Below, in pieces: positions 1 to 6,291 of a stretch of 8,901 nucleotides of DNA. The stretch covers positions 1-8,901 of the forward strand of contig CAAFVA010000004.1 of the NCBI GenBank assembly GCA_900766325.1, written 5' to 3'. Position numbers and translations under genes: made by a program. Positions within the stretch are counted from its first letter, which is position 1. Each line of letters starts with the position of its first letter. The notes under the pieces are model-generated. The model was not told the DNA's origin, searched no databases, and saw only the letters and a list, made by a program, of their open reading frames with translations. Source of the stretch: Bacilli bacterium. GTDB lineage: Bacteria > Bacillota_I > Bacilli_A > RF39 > UBA660.

Positions 1-57
1 AAGTTCTATTATTTTGGGATTAGGTTTAAATTCTTCTATAATTTTAAATTCAAGCAT
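1..57 (-). CDS. Unidentified protein, N-terminal 19 codons only (runs off left edge)
   Basis: An open frame begins with ATG at 57-55 on the minus strand and continues to the window edge; it reads MLEFKIIEEFKPNPKIIEL. The start is well supported by a near-perfect Shine-Dalgarno, GGAAGGAGGAC (75-65), with 9 bases between GGAGG and the ATG. The visible residues are charged and hydrophilic, with no signal peptide or recognisable motif, so no function can be given. The gene lies just downstream of the terminator that ends the tRNA unit on the same strand, so it probably has its own promoter in the AT-rich 76-110 stretch, although I see no convincing -35/-10 pair there. The start is fairly sure; the identity is unknown. 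Confidence 0.6.
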   Translation of the reverse strand, partial: MLEFKIIEEFKPNPKIIEL

Positions 58-99
58 AAAAAATGTCCTCCTTCCTAGAAAGAGAACATTAAAGTTTTA

Positions 100-140
100 T
101 ATAAAATAAAAACTTACGAACTTTTTACAGTCCGTAAGTT
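100..140 (-). terminator. Intrinsic terminator of the tRNA unit
   Basis: A perfect 8-bp inverted repeat, aacttacg (111-118) and cgtaagtt (133-140), is followed on the minus strand by a T-rich run (TTTTTATTTTAT, positions 112-101). It begins 10 bases past the 3' CCA of the tRNA-Gly gene, as expected for the end of the tRNA transcript. It also separates the tRNAs from the partial gene at 1-57. Confidence 0.8.
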
Positions 141-149
141 GTATTCAAA

Positions 150-224
150 TGGAGCAAGTGAGGAGAATCGAACTCCCGTCTCAGCCTTGGCAAGGCCGCG
201 TACTAACCGTTGTACTACACCTGC
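150..224 (-). tRNA. tRNA-Gly(GCC)
   Basis: A complete cloverleaf reads on the minus strand. The acceptor stem GCAGGTG/CACTTGC is 7 bp with one G-U pair. The anticodon stem CGGCC/GGCTG encloses the loop TTGCCAA, giving anticodon GCC (Gly). The T arm has GGGAG/CTCCT around TTCGATT. The discriminator base is U73, typical of bacterial tRNA-Gly, and the 3' CCA is encoded (152-150). It lies 14 bases downstream of the tRNA-Cys gene and is probably cut from the same precursor. Confidence 0.95.
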
Positions 225-238
225 AAATAATATAAAAG

Positions 239-313
239 TGGAGGGGCCAGCCGGATTTGAACCGGCGATCGGGGAGTTGCAGTCCCATGCCTTACCAGCT
301 TGGCTATAGCCCC
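239..313 (-). tRNA. tRNA-Cys(GCA)
   Basis: The minus strand folds into a cloverleaf with acceptor stem GGGGCTA/TGGCCCC and T arm GCCGG/CCGGC around TTCAAAT. The anticodon loop is CTGCAAC, giving anticodon GCA. The discriminator is U73, an identity element for Cys, and CCA is encoded (241-239). The top anticodon-stem pair (27-43) is a T-C mismatch, leaving four good pairs; this is mildly unusual. The loop could be misread as TGC (Ala), but the stem register and U73 favour Cys. It is the first gene of the Cys-Gly tRNA pair. Confidence 0.9.
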
Positions 314-334
314 AAACTTTCATCACGCAACAAG

Positions 335-364
335 ATTATAACATACTTAATAAATAAATATCAA
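335..364 (-). promoter_or_regulatory. Promoter of the tRNA-Cys/tRNA-Gly unit
   Basis: On the minus strand a -35 TTGATA (364-359) is separated by 18 bases from a consensus -10 TATAAT (340-335), which is preceded by TG in extended -10 position (TGTTATAAT). The predicted start lies about 15 bases upstream of the mature tRNA-Cys 5' end. This is a strong housekeeping-type promoter, as expected for tRNA genes. Confidence 0.75.
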
Positions 365-437
365 GTGTTATAATTATATTTTATGTGTTTTAAACAATAT
401 TTTGCTTGGTAAAGTAGTATATTTTTTAAAAATTCAT

Positions 438-465
438 TTGAAAATGAGCGGATAAATATTATAAT
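438..465 (+). promoter_or_regulatory. Likely promoter of the nucleoside hydrolase gene
   Basis: TTGAAA (438-443), a 16-base spacer and TATAAT (460-465) form a good sigma-A-type pair. The predicted transcript start, around 472, gives a very short leader that just contains the ribosome-binding site AGGGTGA (474-480). The short leader leaves little room for RNA-level control. Confidence 0.55.
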
Positions 466-485
466 ATTATTATAGGGTGATAATA

Positions 486-1385
486 ATGAAATATATAATA
501 GACACTGATCCTGGAATAGATGATGCAATAGCAATCATGATGGGGGTAAAAAATAATTTAGACATAATAGGTTTCACTTTAGCGAGTGGGAATATTCCAG
601 CTTATAAATCTGAGAAAAACTTAAAAGTAATTCAAGAGTTTTTAGGTAGTAACATAAAGATGTACAAGGGTCAAAAAGAAAATAAGTGTAATCACGAAAC
701 AGCTGAGTATGCTCATGGAAAAGATGGCTTGGGTTACGCGGTATTTCCTGATTTTAGTAAGAAGAAGTTTGAAAAGATGAGTGCCGAGGATTTTATAATT
801 AAGTCATCTAAAAAATATAAAGATGATTTAACAATAATATGCTTTGGACCACTCACTAATTTAGCGAACGCTATAAAAAAAGATAAAAAACTAGTAAAAA
901 GACTTAAACACGTGCTAGTTATGGGAACAACTTATAATCCCGATGAAAAAGAACCTTATTTAGAGTTTAATGTTAACGTTGATCCAGCATCTGCCAAGGT
1001 TGTTTTTAACACTCCTTTTAAAGATATAAAAGTTGTTACTCATGAAATCGGGGTTAAATCTTTTATAGAAAAAGATTATGTTTTAGGTTTAAGAGAATCT
1101 GATGATTTATTATCTAGATTTGTTGGGTTAATAGCTGAAAAGTACATAGAATTTAGTTATGAGCATTATGGTACAATTGGTCTTGGAACGCCCGATCCTA
1201 CTACTATAGCATCAATAATTGATCCTTTAATTATTAAATTTGAACCTTGTCATGTACAAATCGTATCAAGGGGTGAAAATAAAGGGGAGTGTCATATTAC
1301 TTTGACTGATAAAAGTAACGTTATGGTATCAACTGACTTTGATTTAGAAAGGTTTAGAAAAGTATTTAAAGATACTTTTAATTAG
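486..1385 (+). CDS. Nucleoside hydrolase (inosine-uridine preferring family)
   Basis: This 299-residue cytoplasmic enzyme is of usual family length and should cleave the N-glycosidic bond of a ribonucleoside to give ribose and a base. The Ca-binding signature DTDPGIDDA is at residues 6-14 (D8, D12, D13). G35-N36, HGKDGLG (77-83), GPLTNLA (121-127), VMG (145-147), E160-F161-N162 and D166 also match the family. The final metal-ligand Asp is D236. The residue before it, His in the classical enzymes (the proton donor), is Pro here (TPDPTT, 234-239), so substrate range or leaving-group activation may differ. I chose ATG 486 over GTG 477 because 477 lies inside the ribosome-binding site. The stop codon touches the next gene, so the two are probably co-transcribed. 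The family assignment is firm; the substrate is unknown. Confidence 0.92.
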   Translation: MKYIIDTDPGIDDAIAIMMGVKNNLDIIGFTLASGNIPAYKSEKNLKVIQEFLGSNIKMYKGQKENKCNHETAEYAHGKDGLGYAVFPDFSKKKFEKMSAEDFIIKSSKKYKDDLTIICFGPLTNLANAIKKDKKLVKRLKHVLVMGTTYNPDEKEPYLEFNVNVDPASAKVVFNTPFKDIKVVTHEIGVKSFIEKDYVLGLRESDDLLSRFVGLIAEKYIEFSYEHYGTIGLGTPDPTTIASIIDPLIIKFEPCHVQIVSRGENKGECHITLTDKSNVMVSTDFDLERFRKVFKDTFN

Positions 1386-1390
1386 TGTGT

Positions 1391-1858
1391 ATGATGAGTA
1401 GAATACTTTATTATGGAATATTTTTTGATGATGATTCAAAAAAAATAATATCCAGTTTAGATGTTAATAAATTAGATGTAGTATCAGATGATTTTCATGT
1501 TACGTTTAGGTATTTGCCTAATGATGAAGAAAGAGTTAATGACGTAGTTGGAAAATGGTTTGATTTAAAGATAGTTGGTGCTCAAAATAATGGAAAAAAT
1601 AGTGGGTTATTAATAGAAATACCAAATGATATAAAAAAATATTATATACATAGATATGAAAAAGATGGGAAAGAAATTCCTATAATTCCGCACATTACTT
1701 TATCCATACCTAATGATTCTAAAAACAGATATACGAGAGATTTAAATTTTAAAAAGTTAGATAAACCGGTAGTGGTAAAAGGAAGGTTTGGCTACTGCAT
1801 AGAAAAGGTTCCGGATGATAAAACATCTAGATATATAACGTTTGAAAAGGTATTGTAA
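1391..1858 (+). CDS. 2H phosphoesterase-like protein (two HxT motifs)
   Basis: A small soluble protein of 155 residues. Two H-x-T motifs, HVT at 36-38 (in DFHVTFRYLP) and HIT at 101-103 (in IPHITLSIP), are 65 residues apart and each sits in a hydrophobic strand. This is the hallmark of the 2H superfamily (LigT/ThpR RNA ligase-like, cyclic phosphodiesterase and AKAP7-like proteins), which opens 2',3'-cyclic phosphates or acts on 2'-5' linkages. The length suits a single two-lobed 2H domain. No Shine-Dalgarno is evident; a GTG at 1385 overlaps the upstream TAG by one base, and ATGs lie at 1391 and 1394, so translation is probably coupled to the nucleoside hydrolase. I chose 1391 but the start is uncertain. 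The motif reading is fairly sure; the substrate is not known. Confidence 0.7.
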   Translation: MMSRILYYGIFFDDDSKKIISSLDVNKLDVVSDDFHVTFRYLPNDEERVNDVVGKWFDLKIVGAQNNGKNSGLLIEIPNDIKKYYIHRYEKDGKEIPIIPHITLSIPNDSKNRYTRDLNFKKLDKPVVVKGRFGYCIEKVPDDKTSRYITFEKVL

Positions 1859-1869
1859 TACCTTTTTTT
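1845..1869 (+). terminator. Intrinsic terminator after the 2H phosphoesterase gene
   Basis: The stem aaaaggta (1845-1852) pairs with taccttt-t (1859-1866) across a 6-base loop and runs into a T7 tract (1863-1869). The hairpin overlaps the stop codon (1856-1858). With only two G-C pairs it may be leaky, which would let some transcripts continue into the SodC-like gene. Confidence 0.65.
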
Positions 1870-1897
1870 CATATACTTAATTAGGTGATATATTTTG

Positions 1898-2341
1898 ATG
1901 GAAGATAGTGTTTATGCTGTTGCTAACATAACCGGTGATATATCCTCTCCTGATTTAAAAGGGATAGCATATTTTAAGCCATTTAAAGACGGGACAATGG
2001 TAGAAGTAGAGGTATCAGGGCTTCCAGGATATAAAAACTACGCGCTTTTTCCAATTCACGTTCATGATGGCAAGGATTGTAATTTGTCTAAAGAGGGTAT
2101 GTTTGAAAATGTATTAGGCCATTATAATCCAACTAATGAAGAACATCCTTATCACGCTGGAGATATGCCGGTTTTATTCTCAAATAATGGTTATGCATAC
2201 ATGAAGTTTTATACCACAAGGTTTAAAGCGTATGAAGTGGAAAACAAATTAGTTATTATTCATGAAGCGGTAGATGATGAAAACGTAAAAATCTTTGGTA
2301 GAAAAATTGGTTGCGGTGTTATTAAAAAGTACAAGATGTGA
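1898..2341 (+). CDS. sodC: Cu/Zn superoxide dismutase-like protein, cytoplasmic
   Basis: This 147-residue protein would convert superoxide to hydrogen peroxide and oxygen if active. By alignment to the SodC family the copper ligands are H54, H56, H75 and H122, and the zinc ligands are H75, H83, H86 and D89 (HPYHAGDMP). D126 matches the linking Asp. C61 (KDCN) and C139 (GCGVI) match the structural disulfide. The zinc loop is several residues shorter than in eukaryotic enzymes, as in Firmicute YojM-like proteins. There is no signal peptide or lipobox, unlike most bacterial SodC. The active-site Arg three residues before the second Cys is Lys (K136). The start is ATG 1898, with AGGTGA upstream, rather than TTG 1895. 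The family is firm; catalytic activity is an inference. Confidence 0.85.
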   Translation: MEDSVYAVANITGDISSPDLKGIAYFKPFKDGTMVEVEVSGLPGYKNYALFPIHVHDGKDCNLSKEGMFENVLGHYNPTNEEHPYHAGDMPVLFSNNGYAYMKFYTTRFKAYEVENKLVIIHEAVDDENVKIFGRKIGCGVIKKYKM

Positions 2342-2371
2342 AAAAAGGAACTTATTTAAGATTCCTTTTTT
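2341..2371. terminator. Bidirectional terminator between sodC-like gene and ger operon
   Basis: A perfect 10-bp inverted repeat, aaaaaaggaa (2341-2350) and ttcctttttt (2362-2371), has an inner ctta/taag pairing. It gives a T-run after the stem on either strand. It lies between convergent genes only 14 bases apart and includes the last codons of the minus-strand ger gene, so it can end both transcripts. Confidence 0.85.
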
Positions 2372-3450
2372 CTTGTTATTACTCTTATAAACATGATGGT
2401 AAGTAAGACAAATATAGGAAGTGCTATAAAAGGCACAAAATATTTTTTGATCATTATTATCGAGTGTGGTATGTCACCGAAGGCCATTTTACCAATGAAC
2501 ATTGAAACTAAGCATATTATAATTATGATGATTTTATTTAGCTTTTCGTTTTTAATCATGCTTTTAACTCCACACGTTATGCCATAAACTGATATGTTTG
2601 CAAGTGCTAGCATGTAAAATATCCATCTAAATGCTAGTAAGTTTTCTAAGTGTAATTCTGAACTTGAAATACCTATTTTTTTAAGCAGTACGTACTCAGG
2701 ATATCTAAATAACTTAGCCATGTCATAACCAAGGCATGATATAACAAAAAACATTACAATTAAAAGAATTAAGGATGCTATTATGTAAAATATTATTATT
2801 GTTTTATTGTATTTTTGTGGATCATTTATTTGTGATTTACTAATTGATAAAAGAAGCATTGTAAGAAGAGAAGTTGTTGCTGCGTGATATATGGCACCAC
2901 TTATAATATTTGTTATGTAATTATTAGTAAAAATAGGAAGGATGTTATCTATTTCTATATATTGAAACAAGAAGGCTTCTATTACAATCATAAATATAAG
3001 ACTTAGAATAAAACATATTTGTGATACTCTAGCTAGGGTTTGTAGACCTTTAAATGATATTATTAAACAGGTTATTACAATTAGTGTTGTAACGAGATAA
3101 AAAGGAGTGTTTTGAAGATACTTGCTAGTTACGAATACCGCAATTGCCCGCAGTGCTATTACAAGCATGATTATGTATATTATTATCATTAGAACGTTTA
3201 TAATGTTTCCAATTATCTTACCGAACATAACTTTGTTTTTTTCATATATGTTTAAAGCTTCTAAATGTGAGTTTATTTTTAGATACATTAAAACCGGAAT
3301 TATACCTATTAATGATCCTACTATCATGGAAATAAGTACTTCGTTGCCAGATTTTCTAAGTAAAATAATGTCACTTAAACCAAGGTATAAACTGCACATT
3401 ATAAGTACTAAAAACATTCCAATTTGTATTTTAGATACTTTATTATTCAT
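2356..3450 (-). CDS. gerAB: Spore germination receptor subunit B (GerAB family permease-like)
   Basis: A 364-residue integral membrane protein of usual length for GerAB/GerKB proteins, which belong to the amino acid-polyamine-organocation transporter superfamily and bind germinant in the spore inner membrane. About ten hydrophobic segments are visible, at roughly residues 10-31, 38-57, 80-105, 115-134, 142-162, 185-203, 219-243, 270-292, 304-324 and 335-358. The family-typical stretch RYPEYVLLKKIG precedes the segment with LLAFRW. The start ATG (3450-3448) has AAAGGAG (3465-3459) upstream. The stop of the C-subunit gene lies 3 bases before the start, inside the ribosome-binding region, so translation is probably coupled. 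It is the last gene of the operon and ends in the shared terminator. Confidence 0.9.
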   Translation of the reverse strand: MNNKVSKIQIGMFLVLIMCSLYLGLSDIILLRKSGNEVLISMIVGSLIGIIPVLMYLKINSHLEALNIYEKNKVMFGKIIGNIINVLMIIIYIIMLVIALRAIAVFVTSKYLQNTPFYLVTTLIVITCLIISFKGLQTLARVSQICFILSLIFMIVIEAFLFQYIEIDNILPIFTNNYITNIISGAIYHAATTSLLTMLLLSISKSQINDPQKYNKTIIIFYIIASLILLIVMFFVISCLGYDMAKLFRYPEYVLLKKIGISSSELHLENLLAFRWIFYMLALANISVYGITCGVKSMIKNEKLNKIIIIIICLVSMFIGKMAFGDIPHSIIMIKKYFVPFIALPIFVLLTIMFIRVITRKKES

Positions 3451-3453
3451 TAT

Positions 3454-4647
3454 TTATTCTCCTTTAACTGATTTTATTGATAGTTCGGTTGATCTTATTG
3501 ATACATCTACGTCAAACTTAAAACTTAAATCATTTATTACGTTTTTTTTCGTGTAACTTAGTTTTTTCATATCATTATACTTTTTCTTATAAAATAATGA
3601 TCCGTATTCTAAAACGTCTGATTTTTCTTCTTTATACAACTTATCTGTAGCACTAGTTACTAATTTTTTTATTTTATTTGAAACTTTTTTTTCTAAATCA
3701 CTTATGTATTTTTCACTTTCAATAAAGTCTGCTTTACAGTTATATTCAAGTAGGTCCGCCTCAACCGTAATAGATTCACTTACGTATGGTTTGTTATTTT
3801 TAAAATAGACGCTTTTTTTTGTACTTGAATTTGATACTCTAACCGTTGCATAATTATCATTGTCATCACACAAAACGTTTATGTAAGTTCTTTGTGGTGT
3901 GTTTGCTAAAAAGTTATAACCTGCTGCATCATTAGTTGATAAATATCCTTTTAATTTATTATCCACAAAATATCCGAGGGTTACAAACTCTAATTTAGTT
4001 TCGGGATCACTTTCTTGGATGTTTTCCATTTTTTGACCTTCCTGTGTTTTACCAGTTATTGTAACAGCGGGTAAAATAGCATCAGTTCCATCATTTCTTA
4101 AAGATGATATAAACTCATCAACCGTAACAACGGTTAGGGCACCACTATAATTATCCGCAACACCTAAAGTTGCCTTTAAATTTCTAGATGGGATAGTTTC
4201 TAGTGGGGTTATTATCTTTAAGATGTTGTATGCTTTTTCATCTTTTGCAATCATAACTAGTGAGTCTTTTTCAATTCTTGCATCACGCATAAAAAAATCT
4301 AAATAATTAAGTGGGTCTTTTTCCTTTAACAAGTTTTCATCTATTACGATTACTTCGTTATGGCCCAAATATAATTCTTTTGGTGAATCCATCATTATTT
4401 TCTCTAAAGCTTCGTATATCGTGTTTCCACTTGCGTCATAAAAGGTGATTAAACTGTTTTGTGATTCCTCATCTTTTTTAGCGTTCATTATTTGTATTCC
4501 AACTTTGTACTTTGAAGAATCGTTATCATCTTTATCGATTGATATGCCAGATACTATTGCGTATTCGTTTATTTCTTTATAGTTATAACAACCGCAAAGT
4601 GAAAAAAGTATTATTATAAAAGTAATTGCTTTAATTATTTTTTTCAT
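3454..4647 (-). CDS. gerAC: Spore germination receptor subunit C (Ger(x)C lipoprotein)
   Basis: A 397-residue predicted lipoprotein. The N-terminus is a classic lipoprotein signal: MKK, a hydrophobic stretch (residues 7-17), then the lipobox L17-C18-G19-C20, with C20 the likely lipidated Cys. The mature start CYNYKEINEYAIVSGISID fits Ger(x)C proteins, as do SPKELYLGHNEVIVIDE and YLDFFMRDARIEKDS further on. Such subunits sit on the outer face of the spore inner membrane and are needed for receptor function. I chose ATG 4647-4645, preceded by AAGGGTGA, over an upstream in-frame start at 4680 that would add 11 residues before the signal peptide. Its start lies inside the A-subunit gene (17-base overlap), so translation is coupled. 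Confidence 0.92.
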   Translation of the reverse strand: MKKIIKAITFIIILFSLCGCYNYKEINEYAIVSGISIDKDDNDSSKYKVGIQIMNAKKDEESQNSLITFYDASGNTIYEALEKIMMDSPKELYLGHNEVIVIDENLLKEKDPLNYLDFFMRDARIEKDSLVMIAKDEKAYNILKIITPLETIPSRNLKATLGVADNYSGALTVVTVDEFISSLRNDGTDAILPAVTITGKTQEGQKMENIQESDPETKLEFVTLGYFVDNKLKGYLSTNDAAGYNFLANTPQRTYINVLCDDNDNYATVRVSNSSTKKSVYFKNNKPYVSESITVEADLLEYNCKADFIESEKYISDLEKKVSNKIKKLVTSATDKLYKEEKSDVLEYGSLFYKKKYNDMKKLSYTKKNVINDLSFKFDVDVSIRSTELSIKSVKGE

Positions 4648-6052
4648 CTTTATCACCCTTATCCATTTTATATTTTGCATTATTAGTTATTATTATTGCG
4701 TCTTTTTGTGCGTTTTTATTAAATGGTTCAAAAGGAAATAAATATGGTCTTCCACAAGATGTTTCGCCCGCTAGTAAAGCTAGTATTATAATGGTACCTA
4801 TCATAACGCCAAATATTCCGAAAACGGAAGCTAATAAGATTAGTATTAATTGCCACCACCTAATGGAGTTTATTAGCTCGATCGATGAAAAGGCAAGCGA
4901 TGCAACTGATGAGATACCAACTATTATAATGGTAATGGGAGACACGATTCCTGCTTCAACGGCAGCTTGTCCTAAAACTAAAGCACCAACGATTGATATT
5001 GAACTTCCGCCTTTTCCAGGAAATCTTAAATCACTTTCTCTTAGTATTTGAAACATCATGCTCATTACTAATATTTCAAAAACGGTGGAAAAAGGAACGC
5101 CATCTCGTTGCACTGAGAAATTAATTAGAAGACCGCTTGGAATTGCTTCTAAATTATACGACATTAAAGATATGTATACGGCTGGCGTAAGTAAGGCGAG
5201 GATTAAAGCTATTACCCTTATTATTCTACTAGCTATAACGTTTAGACTTTTTTCATAATAATCATCTGGATTTTTTAAAAAATCCATGAATGCACAAGGG
5301 AGTATGATAACCTCATTTGAGTTTTCAACCATTAGGATAACCCTTCCTTTAAGTAGCATCTGACAAGCTAAATCTGATCTTTCGGTTACTAAATTAGTAG
5401 GAAATATAGACCTGTTAGAATTACTTATTGCATCTAATATGTAATTGGTATTTCCGACGTACGGAATTTTTATATTATTTAATTTTTGATCAATGTTTTT
5501 AACTACTTTATCATCAGCAAGATCTTTTATGTAAAACATAGCAACTTTTGTTTTACTTTCTTCTCCAATTGTTTTTTCATCAATCCATAGTTTTTCGGTT
5601 TTTAATCTTCTTCTTATCATTCCGGTGTTAAATTGGTAGTTTTCCGAAAAAGCATCACTAGGCCCTTTTAAACTTCGTTCATTTTCACTTTTGTTTATTG
5701 AACTAAAAATATTAGCTCTGTTCTCAAAAGCTAAAAATCGTTTATCTTCAAATATCGCAACGGTAAAACCACTGTTTACGTAATATAATATATCTTCTTT
5801 TTTATTAAATGGAATAATGTTATTGTTGGGGATAAAGTTTTTAATATACTCATAAATGTCATCGTCTTTTATTTTGCCTTTTTCTTCATCTAAACGTCTT
5901 AAGATAAAATCGTTTATTGAAGTTGATGATGCCACGCTCATGGAGTATACGAACGTAACTTTATTTTTATTTATTACAAACTCTTTATATTTTATATCGG
6001 GTGCGTTATTAGTTTTTTTCTTTAGTTCATCAGTTATTTTTTTAATAGTCAT
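4631..6052 (-). CDS. gerAA: Spore germination receptor subunit A (GerAA family)
   Basis: A 473-residue membrane protein, close to the usual GerAA/GerKA length. The first ~270 residues are a soluble domain with the family's VTERSDLACQMLLKGRVILM-type stretch leading to the membrane part. Hydrophobic segments lie at about 277-297, 324-337, 350-385 and 398-428. The diagnostic motifs SVQRDGVPF (313-321) and LRESDLRFPG (337-346) are present. GerA-family A subunits assemble into germinant-gated ion channels in the spore inner membrane. ATG 6052-6050 is chosen because AGAGGGA lies just upstream and the encoded start MTIKKITDELKKK is a sensible soluble N-terminus. An in-frame extension to 6130 would run through the terminator hairpin and is rejected. 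It is the first gene of the A-C-B operon. Confidence 0.93.
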   Translation of the reverse strand: MTIKKITDELKKKTNNAPDIKYKEFVINKNKVTFVYSMSVASSTSINDFILRRLDEEKGKIKDDDIYEYIKNFIPNNNIIPFNKKEDILYYVNSGFTVAIFEDKRFLAFENRANIFSSINKSENERSLKGPSDAFSENYQFNTGMIRRRLKTEKLWIDEKTIGEESKTKVAMFYIKDLADDKVVKNIDQKLNNIKIPYVGNTNYILDAISNSNRSIFPTNLVTERSDLACQMLLKGRVILMVENSNEVIILPCAFMDFLKNPDDYYEKSLNVIASRIIRVIALILALLTPAVYISLMSYNLEAIPSGLLINFSVQRDGVPFSTVFEILVMSMMFQILRESDLRFPGKGGSSISIVGALVLGQAAVEAGIVSPITIIIVGISSVASLAFSSIELINSIRWWQLILILLASVFGIFGVMIGTIIILALLAGETSCGRPYLFPFEPFNKNAQKDAIIITNNAKYKMDKGDKDEKNN

Positions 6053-6070
6053 ATTATCCCTCTTTTTTAA

Positions 6071-6100
6071 TAGTATTAACCAAGAGAATTTAAAAAATTC
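6071..6100 (-). promoter_or_regulatory. Possible forespore sigma-G-type promoter for the ger operon
   Basis: On the minus strand GAATT (6100-6096), an 18-base spacer and AATACTA (6077-6071) resemble the sigma-G pattern gHATR-N17/18-CATnnTA, with the first -10 base changed from C to A. The predicted start, around 6064, leaves a short leader with the gerAA ribosome-binding site. ger operons are sigma-G targets in Bacillus, which supports the idea, but the region is AT-rich and chance matches are easy. Confidence 0.3.
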
Positions 6101-6101
6101 C

Positions 6102-6138
6102 AAAAAAAAGGAGATTACACAGTTTCCCATGCAATCTC
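6102..6138 (-). terminator. Intrinsic terminator upstream of gerAA
   Basis: On the minus strand a 9-bp stem, GAGATTGCA (6138-6130) with TGTAATCTC (6119-6111), encloses a 10-base loop (TGGGAAACTG) and is followed by C and a T8 tract (6109-6102). One pair is G-U on the minus strand but would be an A-C mismatch on the plus strand, and the T-run follows the stem only on the minus strand, so the orientation is clear. It lies 50 bases before the gerAA start codon. It therefore either attenuates the ger operon or ends a separate small RNA. Confidence 0.8.
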
Positions 6139-6207
6139 AAAAAGAATAAAAAGGGGTTGGCTAGTTGTGACACTAGCGTCCAGCTTTCGTTTCCTCCAGC
6201 TGGTGCC
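6102..6207 (-). ncRNA. Candidate structured RNA (ger leader attenuator or independent small RNA)
   Basis: The predicted transcript starts near 6207 with GGCACC and ends in the terminator T-run. Hairpin 1 pairs CCAGC (6203-6199) with GCTGG (6184-6180) around a 14-base purine-rich loop. Hairpin 2 pairs GCTAGT (6177-6172) with ACTAGC (6165-6160) around GTCACA. The 5' end GGCAC (6207-6203) can also pair with GTGTC (6173-6169), which overlaps hairpin 2 and its loop and hairpin 1 by one base, suggesting a pseudoknot or switch. A pyrimidine-rich linker with CCCC (6156-6153) leads to the terminator hairpin. G-U pairs in the long-range helix and the terminator stem become A-C mismatches on the plus strand, supporting the minus strand. 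The 6159-6207 block is much richer in G+C than its surroundings. I do not recognise a known RNA class. Confidence 0.5.
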
Positions 6208-6211
6208 ATTT

Positions 6212-6240
6212 ATACTAATCAAAAATGACTTAAAAGTCAA
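6212..6240 (-). promoter_or_regulatory. Promoter of the structured RNA / ger leader
   Basis: On the minus strand TTGACT (6240-6235) is followed after 17 bases by TAGTAT (6217-6212); an overlapping TATAAA (6214-6209) is an alternative -10 with a poor 20-base spacer. The predicted start falls at the GG of GGCACC near 6207-6206. The sequence upstream of the -35 (6241-6280) is nearly pure A and T in phased tracts and could act as an UP element. It stands back to back with the recG promoter. Confidence 0.5.
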
Positions 6241-6291
6241 CCTTTTTTTAATATTTTTTTTAAAAAACTTTAAAAAAACATAATGCCTTAA

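Noticed and set aside
3122..3556. Plus-strand reading frame opposite the ger genes
   Set aside because: It is the antisense of well-supported germination genes; its hydrophobic translation mirrors membrane segments of the B subunit.
4645..4680. Upstream start for the C subunit lipoprotein
   Set aside because: It would place a charged extension before a complete lipoprotein signal peptide, and the inner ATG has its own AAGGGTGA ribosome-binding site.
6102..6207. Possible cyclic di-GMP class I riboswitch (GAAA-containing loop and GGACGC)
   Set aside because: The conserved core (GGCAAAC near the 5' end and GACGCAAAGCC after the first hairpin) is absent; only short fragments match, and the second helix and its receptor are missing.
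6153..6248. Plus-strand riboswitch-like fold ending in CAACC plus a T7 tract ahead of recG
   Set aside because: GGTTG/CAACC pairing exists, but several helices have A-C mismatches on this strand, the recG promoter lies downstream of the T-run, and the GTCAA segment is better explained as the minus-strand -35 box.
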